From an uncultured bacterium (GTDB lineage: Bacteria; Bacillota; Clostridia; Lachnospirales; Lachnospiraceae), in contig CAJMON010000028.1 in the NCBI GenBank assembly GCA_905214955.1, forward strand, positions 1 through 37,725: a stretch of DNA of 37,725 nucleotides, given 5' to 3'. Position numbers and translations under genes: made by a program. The notes under the pieces were generated by a model. That model was not told the DNA's origin. It made no database searches and was given only the letters and a program-made list of their open reading frames with translations. Below are positions 7,197 through 13,965 of the stretch, piece after piece (positions within the stretch are counted from its first letter, which is position 1; the number at the start of each line of letters is the position of its first letter).

Positions 7197-7985
7197 ATGC
7201 AGACACAGGTGATCTGTTTTGCAAATAACAAAGGTGGAAGCGGCAAGTCTACCACCTGTTCCAATATCGGAGCGGCGATGGCGCTGGAAGGGAAAAAAGT
7301 GCTGATGGTAGACGGCGACATGCAGCTGAATCTGTCCCTGTCCTTTTTCCCGGAAGAAGAAGTGCTGGCTATGGCTGCCGGAGAAAAGAATCTGTACCAG
7401 GCCATCCGGGGACAGAAAGATTTAAGAGAGTATATTGTGGCCACGCCCTACGAGAATCTGGATCTGATTCCTTCTTCGACTCTGATGAGTTCCATTGAAT
7501 ATGAACTGTTTACTAAGTGGCAGAGAGAACTGATCCTGAAAAAATGCCTGGCGGGAATCAAAGAAGATGGAACCTATGATTATATCCTTATTGATGCGCC
7601 GCCGACACTTGGGGGATGGGTGATGAACATTTTATGTGCTTCCGACCAGGTGGTGATCCCGGTGGAAGCCAGCCCCTGGGGGATGTTCGGCCTTGCCAAT
7701 ATGTTTGAGTTTTTAGGAGAGGTGCGGCAGATTGCGCCGGATCTTCAGATTATGGGGATTGCAGTGACAAAAGCGGATACCCGGAAAAATTATTTTAAAC
7801 AGACCATGGAGATGCTGGATGAGATGGAAGATACGTATGTGTTCCAGTCCTGCATCCGGGTGGACAGCGCTGTTGAATGGTCCCAGGACAACAGCGCACC
7901 TGTCGTGATGTACAAAAAAAGCAGCCGGAGCGCAAAAGAATATCAAGCTCTGGCAAAGGAGGTTATGGAACGTGCCAGTCGGTAA
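7197..7985 (+). CDS. ParA/MinD-family partitioning ATPase (orphan)
   Basis: ParA-type ATPases use ATP-driven dimerisation on DNA or membrane to position plasmids, chromosomes or protein complexes. The 262-residue product has the deviant Walker A motif KGGSGKST (12-19, with the signature Lys12), Walker A' at VDGDMQLNLS with Asp39, and Walker B YDYILIDAPPTLG (127-139). It lacks an N-terminal HTH, so it resembles the small Soj/McdA-like class rather than P1 ParA. An AGGAGG lies just before ATG 7197. No parB with an HTH or CTPase motif is nearby. Instead the stop overlaps the next small gene by 14 bases, suggesting that gene is its partner. Which cargo it positions cannot be read from the sequence. 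Confidence 0.9.
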   Translation: MQTQVICFANNKGGSGKSTTCSNIGAAMALEGKKVLMVDGDMQLNLSLSFFPEEEVLAMAAGEKNLYQAIRGQKDLREYIVATPYENLDLIPSSTLMSSIEYELFTKWQRELILKKCLAGIKEDGTYDYILIDAPPTLGGWVMNILCASDQVVIPVEASPWGMFGLANMFEFLGEVRQIAPDLQIMGIAVTKADTRKNYFKQTMEMLDEMEDTYVFQSCIRVDSAVEWSQDNSAPVVMYKKSSRSAKEYQALAKEVMERASR

Positions 7986-8292
7986 AAAAAGCATCCTGCG
8001 AGCCCAGAATGCAGGAAAAAAAGATGCAGAAGCAGTGTTTTTAACAGAGGCAGAGAAGAAAGAGGAGCCAGAAAAAGCGCCTGAAAAGCCCAAGAGAACC
8101 AGAAAACCAAGAACCGCAAAACCTGCTGCACCCAAAGCAGCTGCGGCAAATGCAGAAGTCAAAACAGAAAAGATAACAGAAACAGCGCCTGCTGAAGAAA
8201 AAGAGGTTCTAAAACAGCCAGAGCAGCCGGTAACGGAAGCACCCAAAAAGAAAAGCGGTATTCACAGTGACCTGCCCATTTATCTTCTGTAA
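7972..8292 (+). CDS. Small charged disordered protein coupled to the ParA ATPase
   Basis: I do not recognise this 106-residue protein. It starts at GTG 7972, with AAAGGAGG at 7955-7962 nine bases upstream, and overlaps the last 14 bases of parA in another frame, so translation is probably coupled. The N-terminal end is basic (VGKKSILRAQNAGKK). The middle (about 25-90) is low complexity, rich in Lys, Glu, Pro and Ala (KPKRTRKPRTAKPAAPKAAA), and predicted by eye to be disordered. The end KKSGIHSDLPIYLL is hydrophobic and looks like a docking motif. Many ParA partners carry a short basic N-terminal peptide that triggers ATP hydrolysis, so a ParB/McdB-like adaptor role is a reasonable inference, not shown. 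Confidence 0.7.
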   Translation: MPVGKKSILRAQNAGKKDAEAVFLTEAEKKEEPEKAPEKPKRTRKPRTAKPAAPKAAAANAEVKTEKITETAPAEEKEVLKQPEQPVTEAPKKKSGIHSDLPIYLL

Positions 8293-8308
8293 CAGCGCAG
8301 GTTTGTTC

Positions 8309-8337
8309 TTGTAAAGCAACAAAAAACATGGTATAAT
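8309..8337 (+). promoter_or_regulatory. Extended -10 promoter of the alcohol dehydrogenase gene
   Basis: TTGTAA (8309-8314), 17-base spacer, and TGG followed by a perfect TATAAT (8332-8337). The start codon is 83 bases after the -10. The A-rich leader between them shows no strong hairpin. Confidence 0.78.
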
Positions 8338-8419
8338 TTCTACAGATACCACGTAATACAACACAAACAAAAACGAACAAACGCGCAAAATGTGACAAGA
8401 AATGTAAAGGGGCGGAAGT

Positions 8420-9565
8420 ATGCATAGTTTTGATATACGGACGAAGATTTACTATGGGGATGGAGCGTTAGACCGCTTAAAAGAGATCCCTTACAAAAAG
8501 GTGCTGGTGATTACAGACCCGTTTGTTGTTCAGAGCGGCATGATTATGATGATCACCTCCAGACTGGATGAGGGAAAGATTCAATATCAGATTTTTAAAG
8601 ATGTGGTGCCGGATCCTCCCATTGAAAAAGTAGCGGCAGGTGTGAAAGCCATGCTGGAGTACATGCCAGAGGCAATCGTGGCAGTGGGAGGCGGGTCTTC
8701 TATTGACTCGGCAAAAGCCATCCGGGAATTTGCACAGAAAACCGGAAATATTTCTGAGGTAGCGCTGATTGCAGTGCCTACTACCAGCGGCACCGGTTCA
8801 GAAGTGACTTCCTTTTCTGTCATTTCGGATCCATCAGAGCAGAGAAAATATCCCCTGGTTTCGGAACGTCTGCTTCCCACAGAGGCTATTCTGGATGCAG
8901 AGCTGACCAGAAGTGTGCCACCTGCCATTACCGCAGACACAGGTATGGATGTATTTACTCACGCCCTGGAAGCCTATGTCAGCACAGAGAGTACCGAGTT
9001 CTCAGCCGCATTGTCTGAAAAAGCCATTGAGATTGTGGGGGGATTCCTTCTGCGGGCTTATTTGGATGGAAACGATACCCACGCCAGAAAGAAAATGCAC
9101 ATTGCATCCTGTCTGGCAGGACTGGCTTTCAATGCAGCATCTCTTGGCATCAACCACAGCATGGCTCATCAGCTGGGAGCCCATTTTCACATTGCCCACG
9201 GAAGAGCCAATGCGATTTTGCTGCCCTATATCATTGAGTACAACAGCTACATCAACAAAAACAGCCGCAGCCAGAAAGAATATCCAAGACAGGTTCAAAA
9301 ATATGAAACCATTGCCAGGACACTGGGAGTGCAGAACTTCAATACGATCACCACCATTCGGGCGTTGATTGCCTGGGTACAGTTTATGTTAAAAGAGATG
9401 GACATTCCGCTGTCCATTTCCCAGACAGGCAAGTGCAGCCGGAGCGAGTATTTCCAGGCAATTCCGATGATGGCTGATGCTGCCCTGGCCGATGCCTGCA
9501 CAGCCACCAATCCGAGAGTGCCTACTAAGGACGACATCATGGAGATTTATGAGAAATTATGGTAA
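8420..9565 (+). CDS. Iron-containing alcohol dehydrogenase (PduQ-like)
   Basis: Group III iron-dependent alcohol dehydrogenases interconvert aldehydes and alcohols with NAD(P)H; the N-terminal sequence SFDIRTKIYYGDGALDRL resembles 1-propanol dehydrogenases of the PduQ type. The 381-residue protein has the nucleotide-binding GGGSSIDSAKA (90-100), PTTSGTGSEVT (120-130), and metal ligands expected at Asp177 and His181 (DVFTHALEAY), His246 (INHSMAH) and His260 (IAHGRAN). No microcompartment genes are nearby, so a general fermentative role in NADH recycling is as likely as propanediol use. It has its own promoter and a terminator at 9585, so it is probably a single-gene unit. Confidence 0.9.
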   Translation: MHSFDIRTKIYYGDGALDRLKEIPYKKVLVITDPFVVQSGMIMMITSRLDEGKIQYQIFKDVVPDPPIEKVAAGVKAMLEYMPEAIVAVGGGSSIDSAKAIREFAQKTGNISEVALIAVPTTSGTGSEVTSFSVISDPSEQRKYPLVSERLLPTEAILDAELTRSVPPAITADTGMDVFTHALEAYVSTESTEFSAALSEKAIEIVGGFLLRAYLDGNDTHARKKMHIASCLAGLAFNAASLGINHSMAHQLGAHFHIAHGRANAILLPYIIEYNSYINKNSRSQKEYPRQVQKYETIARTLGVQNFNTITTIRALIAWVQFMLKEMDIPLSISQTGKCSRSEYFQAIPMMADAALADACTATNPRVPTKDDIMEIYEKLW

Positions 9566-9584
9566 CTGCATAGAAACAGATTCG

Positions 9585-9616
9585 AAGACCCTGCCGGGAA
9601 TTCCTGGCAGGGTCTT
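9585..9616 (+). terminator. Terminator after the alcohol dehydrogenase
   Basis: AAGACCCTGCC (9585-9595) pairs perfectly with GGCAGGGTCTT (9606-9616); the loop itself contains the palindrome GGAATTCC. The T run is short (TCTTATT), so termination may be partial and some read-through into the AraC gene is possible. Confidence 0.68.
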
Positions 9617-9639
9617 ATTAAAGAAAAAGGACAGAGAAG

Positions 9640-10620
9640 ATGGTGAGGAAAAACAGGAAAAAAATAACATTCCGGTACTATGAACTGCCAAGAGACAGCT
9701 ATGTTCTTCCCATGCTGGGAGGAAGCTGGATCAGGCGCAGCGAGCATGAAAATCCGGAACTGCATTATCACAATCTATTGGAGATCGGATACTGCTGCCA
9801 GGGAGAGGGGGAAGTTATTCTGGAAAAAGGAGTGTACCCTTATTTTCCAGAGACATTTACCATCATTCCAAGAAGCTGCCCCCATGCAACCCTTCTGGGT
9901 GGAAATGAAAAGAGCCAGTGGGATTACCTGTTTGTGGATGTGGAAAAATTTCTGGGGGATTTATATCCTGGCAGGAGCCGGTTTGTGGAGGAAACTACCA
10001 GGCGGATCAATCAGAATTCCTATTTTCTCACGCACAGTGCCAATCCAGTGCTGGGGGATCTTGTACAGGGAATGATTCAGGAAATGTGGGGAAAGCAGGA
10101 GTTTTATCAGGAAAGTGTGAAAGGGTATCTCAGGGCATTCCTGATGATTCTGGCGCGGATGGCAGGAAAAGAAGGGATAGCGCTTCTGCCAAAAGAGACA
10201 GAGCGTTTTCAGACAGTGCAGATAAAAGAAGAAGGCAGGAAAGTGGATGAGGCAGTCCGATACGTAAAGGAACATTACCGGGAGCAGATCCGGACAGAAG
10301 ATATGGCCAGAGTCTGTGGGTTAAGTGAAAGCCATTTCCGCTGTCTGTTTGCGAAAAGTGTCCAGTGTTCTCCCATGGAATATGTGAACAAGGTGCGGAT
10401 ACGGGCAGCCTGTGAACTGATTGAGAACACGGGATCATCTTTTGAAGAAATTGCCGTGCAGACCGGATTTATTTCCATGTCCACCTTTGGACGGAATTTT
10501 CAGAAATTTCTGGGGATGTCCCCACAGTGCTGGAAAAAAGAAGGTTCAGTCCAAATTCAAAATTTGTATGAACGTGCAGTCCATGAAAAAGGAAAGAATA
10601 AAAATGCACAAAATATATAA
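9640..10620 (+). CDS. AraC-family transcriptional regulator
   Basis: This is probably the local activator of the importer and beta-galactosidase genes directly downstream. The 326-residue protein has an N-terminal cupin-type sensor domain (about 15-150, with LHYHNLLEIGYCCQGEGEV and FTIIPRSCPH segments that form the sugar-binding barrel in AraC proteins). The C-terminal double helix-turn-helix spans about 200-302: EDMARVCGLSESHFRCLFAK forms the first HTH and FEEIAVQTGFISMSTFGRNF the second, ending with the family motif GMSPQCWKK. AAGGA at 9627-9631 lies 8 bases before ATG 9640. The C-terminal 25 residues are a Lys/Asn-rich tail outside the family domain. Effector sugar unknown; a galactoside is suggested by the GH2 gene downstream. 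Confidence 0.9.
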   Translation: MVRKNRKKITFRYYELPRDSYVLPMLGGSWIRRSEHENPELHYHNLLEIGYCCQGEGEVILEKGVYPYFPETFTIIPRSCPHATLLGGNEKSQWDYLFVDVEKFLGDLYPGRSRFVEETTRRINQNSYFLTHSANPVLGDLVQGMIQEMWGKQEFYQESVKGYLRAFLMILARMAGKEGIALLPKETERFQTVQIKEEGRKVDEAVRYVKEHYREQIRTEDMARVCGLSESHFRCLFAKSVQCSPMEYVNKVRIRAACELIENTGSSFEEIAVQTGFISMSTFGRNFQKFLGMSPQCWKKEGSVQIQNLYERAVHEKGKNKNAQNI

Positions 10621-10672
10621 TTAAATGAAAAAACAAATGACTGAAAATGATAGTTTTATGATTAAAAATGCC

Positions 10673-10699
10673 TTGTATAAAATCATGGTATGATATAAA
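10673..10699 (+). promoter_or_regulatory. Candidate promoter of the AraC-linked importer operon
   Basis: A TGG-TATGAT extended -10 lies at 10686-10694 in an AT-rich gap after the AraC gene. A TTGTAT at 10673 is too close to serve it well, with only 10 bases between. Weak -35 sequence is usual for promoters that depend on an AraC activator. The leader to the start codon would be about 105 bases. Confidence 0.5.
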
Positions 10700-10734
10700 A
10701 TAAACACAACATCAGCCGAAAGAAACGTGAAAAA

Positions 10735-10749
10735 TGTACAAGTTGTACA
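10735..10749. promoter_or_regulatory. 15-base palindrome in the importer leader (possible operator)
   Basis: TGTACAA and TTGTACA form a perfect 7-1-7 palindrome about 40 bases downstream of the predicted -10 and 71 bases before the binding-protein start. It could be a protein binding site; AraC proteins more often use direct repeats, so the regulator is uncertain. Confidence 0.4.
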
Positions 10750-10805
10750 GAAAAAGAAAAGATCGGTATAGATGCAGAGAGAATCATAGAAGGAGGATAC
10801 AAACT

Positions 10806-12092
10806 ATGAAAAGAAAAGTAATTGCATGTATGCTGGCAAGTGCTATGGCATTTTCCGCAATGTCCGTGCTTCCCGCCGCAGCAGCCAGCGAAGAGGACAA
10901 CAAATTAACAGTATGGACCTGGGACCCGAACTTCAACATCTATGCGATCAACAAGGCAGCTGAGATTTATGCAAAGGATCATGAAGGATTTACCATAGAG
11001 GTAACAGAGATCCAGTCTGATGATATTGAGTCCAAGATCACTGCAGCCGTACAGGCAGGAGACCTTAGCACACTTCCGGATATCTTCCTGATGCAGGACA
11101 ACTCCTTCCAGAAGTATGCCACCTTCTATCCGGATGTATTCGTAAACTTGACAGATTCCGGTATTGATTTCTCACAGTTCTCAGAAGCAAAAGTTGCTTA
11201 CTCCACACTGGATGGCGTAAATTACGGTGTTCCGTTTGATAACGGTGCCGTGATCAACTGCTTACGTACAGACCTTCTGGAGCAGGCAGGCTATACCGTA
11301 GATGATTTTACAGACATTACCTGGTCTGATTACATGGAAAAAGCAAAAGTTGTTCTGGAGAAGACCGGACTTCCCATGCTGACCGCACAGGCAGGCTCTC
11401 CGGATGTGATCATGGAGATGCTGCAGTCTGCAGGTGCTTCCCTGTTCAATGAGGATGGCACTGCAAACATCAAAGACAATGACGTATTAAAGAAATGCGT
11501 AGAGATTTATGCGCAGATGGTAGCTGACGGTACTCTGGTAGAAGTAACAGACTGGGATCAGTACATTTCTTCTCTGAACAGCTCTACCGTAGCAAGCACT
11601 TTCAATGGCTGCTGGATCATGGCTTCTATTCAGGCAGCAGAAGATCAGTCAGGCAAATGGGCAGTCACAAATATGCCGAAACTGGATGATGTAGAGAACG
11701 CAAGCAACTACTCCAACAACGGTGGATCTTCCTGGGCTATTTCTTCTAACACCAAACATGAAGAACTGGCAGTAGATTTCCTGAATTCTACTTTCGCAGG
11801 CAGCACAGAGCTGTATGATGATATCATTTCCAAAGGTGCTCTTGCTACATGGGCTCCGGCAGGTGAATCTGATGCCTACAACGTACCGGTAGATTTCTAC
11901 GGTGGCGATACTGTATATGCGAAGATCGTAGAATACGCAACCAAGACTCCTTCCAACACCACTGGTGCATTCTACTATGATGCACGTGACGCTGTCGGAG
12001 TTGCTCTTTCCAACATTACCCAGACAGGTGCTGATGTAGATTCCGAACTGGCAACTGCACAGGAAACACTGGAATTCAACATGGGAATGTAA
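10806..12092 (+). CDS. Sugar ABC transporter substrate-binding protein
   Basis: This extracellular family 1 type binding protein captures an oligosaccharide for the two permeases downstream. The start is ATG 10806, 9 bases after AGGAGG at 10791; an in-frame ATG at 10734 upstream would add a charged N-terminus ahead of the signal peptide. The 428-residue product has a Sec signal peptide (Lys/Arg start, hydrophobic core to about residue 25, AAA cleavage region), then LTVWTWDPNFNIYAINKAAEIY, the usual start of mature MalE-like proteins, plus DIFLMQDNSF and GCWIMASIQAA. There is no lipobox cysteine, unusual for a Gram-positive binding protein. A hairpin at 12131 separates it from the permeases. 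Given the GH2 gene, galacto-oligosaccharides are the likely cargo. Confidence 0.93.
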   Translation: MKRKVIACMLASAMAFSAMSVLPAAAASEEDNKLTVWTWDPNFNIYAINKAAEIYAKDHEGFTIEVTEIQSDDIESKITAAVQAGDLSTLPDIFLMQDNSFQKYATFYPDVFVNLTDSGIDFSQFSEAKVAYSTLDGVNYGVPFDNGAVINCLRTDLLEQAGYTVDDFTDITWSDYMEKAKVVLEKTGLPMLTAQAGSPDVIMEMLQSAGASLFNEDGTANIKDNDVLKKCVEIYAQMVADGTLVEVTDWDQYISSLNSSTVASTFNGCWIMASIQAAEDQSGKWAVTNMPKLDDVENASNYSNNGGSSWAISSNTKHEELAVDFLNSTFAGSTELYDDIISKGALATWAPAGESDAYNVPVDFYGGDTVYAKIVEYATKTPSNTTGAFYYDARDAVGVALSNITQTGADVDSELATAQETLEFNMGM

Positions 12093-12130
12093 TCTCAGAA
12101 CACAACGGGAAAACCGTGTGACATAACTGG

Positions 12131-12176
12131 AAAAGGTCTGTGGCTGTTGCTTTACAGGACAGCAGGCAGACCTTTT
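12131..12176 (+). terminator. Intercistronic hairpin after the binding-protein gene
   Basis: AAAAGGTCTG (12131-12140) pairs perfectly with CAGACCTTTT (12167-12176), with an inner GCTGT/ACAGC stem. Only four T residues follow the stem, so it is likely a partial terminator or a 3'-end stabiliser that leaves more binding-protein mRNA than permease mRNA. Confidence 0.65.
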
Positions 12177-12203
12177 CATGTAAGAGAGGGGAAGGGATAA
12201 CTG

Positions 12204-13091
12204 ATGGGCAAAGACAAAAAAAGAAAAATGACGCTGGCGCGCAAACATAATCTGACAGGCTGGGGATTTTTAACCATCGGTGTTGTACTGATCTGCTGGA
12301 CCAGCTTTTATCCGATGATTCAGGCGTTTATCCTGTCATTGAAAAACGGACTGGGTGTAAACTTAAAATTCGCAGGATTTTCCAACTATGCGCGAATTTT
12401 AAAAGACCCCACATTCAAGCAGACACTGTTTAATACCTTTTTCTATCTGCTCATTCAGGTGCCGATCATGCTGACACTGGCGCTGATTTTGGCATCGATC
12501 TTAAACAACAAGGACTTAAAGTTCAAGGGGTTTTGGAGAACCTGTATTTTCCTGCCCTGTGCGACTTCACTGGTATCTTATTCCATGATTTTCCGCTCTC
12601 TGTTTGCAAATGACGGACTGGTAAATACACTGTTGAGAAACATTGGCGCACAGCCGGTGATGTGGTTTGCCAATGCCTGGACAGCCAGAATCGTTATCAT
12701 CATTGCATTGATTTGGAGATGGACCGGATACAATATGGTATTTTACCTGTCCGGTCTGCAGAACATTGAATATTCAGTTTATGAAGCAGCCAGAATTGAC
12801 GGTGCGACTCCGCGGCAGATTCTATTCAAGATTACGGTTCCGCTGTTAAAGCCGACCATCCTTCTGACGACCATTACCTCTACCAATGGTACCCTGCAGC
12901 TGTTTGATGAATCTTTGAACTTGACAAACGGCGGTCCTGGAAAATCCACCATGACCATGTCGCATTACATTTATAATACGTCTTTCGTACAGAGTCCCAA
13001 CTTCGGATATGCGGCAGCAATGTCTATCGTAATCCTGGTGATGGTGGCTGTACTGGCAGTGATTCAGATGAAAGTAGGTGATGAGCGATGA
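12204..13091 (+). CDS. Sugar ABC transporter permease (MalF-like)
   Basis: One of two membrane subunits of a carbohydrate importer (CUT1 type). The 295-residue protein has six hydrophobic segments, starting at about residues 18-45 (FLTIGVVLICWTSFYPMIQA), and the cytoplasmic EAA loop YEAARIDGATPRQILFKIT at about 197-215 that docks onto the ATPase. The C-terminal LTNGGPGKSTMTMSHYIY block is typical of MalF/UgpA-type permeases. A GAGGGGAAGGG site at 12187 precedes ATG 12204. The stop overlaps the start of the next permease by 4 bases (ATGA), so the two are translationally coupled. No ATPase gene is present in the locus. Confidence 0.94.
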   Translation: MGKDKKRKMTLARKHNLTGWGFLTIGVVLICWTSFYPMIQAFILSLKNGLGVNLKFAGFSNYARILKDPTFKQTLFNTFFYLLIQVPIMLTLALILASILNNKDLKFKGFWRTCIFLPCATSLVSYSMIFRSLFANDGLVNTLLRNIGAQPVMWFANAWTARIVIIIALIWRWTGYNMVFYLSGLQNIEYSVYEAARIDGATPRQILFKITVPLLKPTILLTTITSTNGTLQLFDESLNLTNGGPGKSTMTMSHYIYNTSFVQSPNFGYAAAMSIVILVMVAVLAVIQMKVGDER

Positions 13092-13894
13092 ATAAAGGAA
13101 AAAAGGCGGCTATGTATATTTTTCTGGTGATTATCTCCCTGTTTTCTGTATTCCCGCTGTATTACATGGCATGTGCGGCTACAAACAAAAGCGTGGATGT
13201 GTCCAGAGGACGTCTGATTCCTGGTACATACCTGCTGGAGAATTATCAGACCCTGATCGCGAATCAGGATCTTTACCGGGCATTATGGAATTCCTTCCGA
13301 AATGCAGCAGTACTCACATTCTTGTGTCTGCTGATCTGCTCCTTAGCTGGATACGGATTTGAAATTTACCATGACAAGGCAAAGGATGTGGTATTTACCA
13401 TTCTTCTGACTGCTATGATGGTTCCTTTCGCGGCGATTATGATTCCCATGTTCCGGATGTTTTCCAGAATGGGTCTGGTCAATACCATGACCGCATTTAT
13501 GCTTCCTTCCATTTCAACGCCCTTTATGATTATGATGTTTCGGCAGGCCTCCAGGTCTTTCCCGCATGACATCATAGAGGCGGCCAGAATCGATGGACTA
13601 GGAGAGGTGGGTATCTTTTTTAGGATGTTTGTGCCCACCATGAAATCCACATACTCTGCAGCTTTGATTATCACCTTTATGAACGCATGGAACAACTACA
13701 TGTGGCCGAAGATCATCCTGCAGACCAACAAATCGATCACCATGCCGATGCTGGTATCCAATCTGTTAAGCGGATACACCGTAGACTATGGTATGCTGAT
13801 GCTGGGCGTACTGATCTGTACGATTCCGACTGCGATCATTTTCTTCTTCTTCCAGAAGAGCTTTACAGAAGGAATCACCGGCGCAGTCAAATAA
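13088..13894 (+). CDS. Sugar ABC transporter permease (MalG-like)
   Basis: Second membrane subunit of the same importer. The 268-residue protein has an N-terminal membrane segment (AAMYIFLVIISLFSVFPLYY), four or five more hydrophobic helices, and the EAA loop IIEAARIDGLGEVGIFFRMF near residue 160-180. It starts within the stop codon of the upstream permease (ATGA overlap), the usual arrangement for a stoichiometric pair. A strong hairpin at 13903 follows within 10 bases of its stop and separates it from the beta-galactosidase gene. Confidence 0.94.
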   Translation: MNKGKKAAMYIFLVIISLFSVFPLYYMACAATNKSVDVSRGRLIPGTYLLENYQTLIANQDLYRALWNSFRNAAVLTFLCLLICSLAGYGFEIYHDKAKDVVFTILLTAMMVPFAAIMIPMFRMFSRMGLVNTMTAFMLPSISTPFMIMMFRQASRSFPHDIIEAARIDGLGEVGIFFRMFVPTMKSTYSAALIITFMNAWNNYMWPKIILQTNKSITMPMLVSNLLSGYTVDYGMLMLGVLICTIPTAIIFFFFQKSFTEGITGAVK

Positions 13895-13902
13895 AAAACA
13901 TA

Positions 13903-13937
13903 CAGGCGGATAGAAATTTCATATCCGCCTGATTTTT
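13903..13937 (+). terminator. Strong terminator between permease and beta-galactosidase
   Basis: CAGGCGGATA (13903-13912) pairs perfectly with TATCCGCCTG (13922-13931) and is followed by ATTTTT. Only 28 bases lie between its T run and the next start codon, too little for a separate promoter, so it probably acts as an attenuator with read-through. Confidence 0.83.
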
Positions 13938-13965
13938 GCGAAAAGACATAAGGAGGAAAAAAGAC

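Noticed and set aside
7197..8292. Plasmid or prophage partition locus
   Set aside because: No replication, integrase or phage genes nearby, and the flanks are ordinary chromosomal genes, so an integrated element is not supported.
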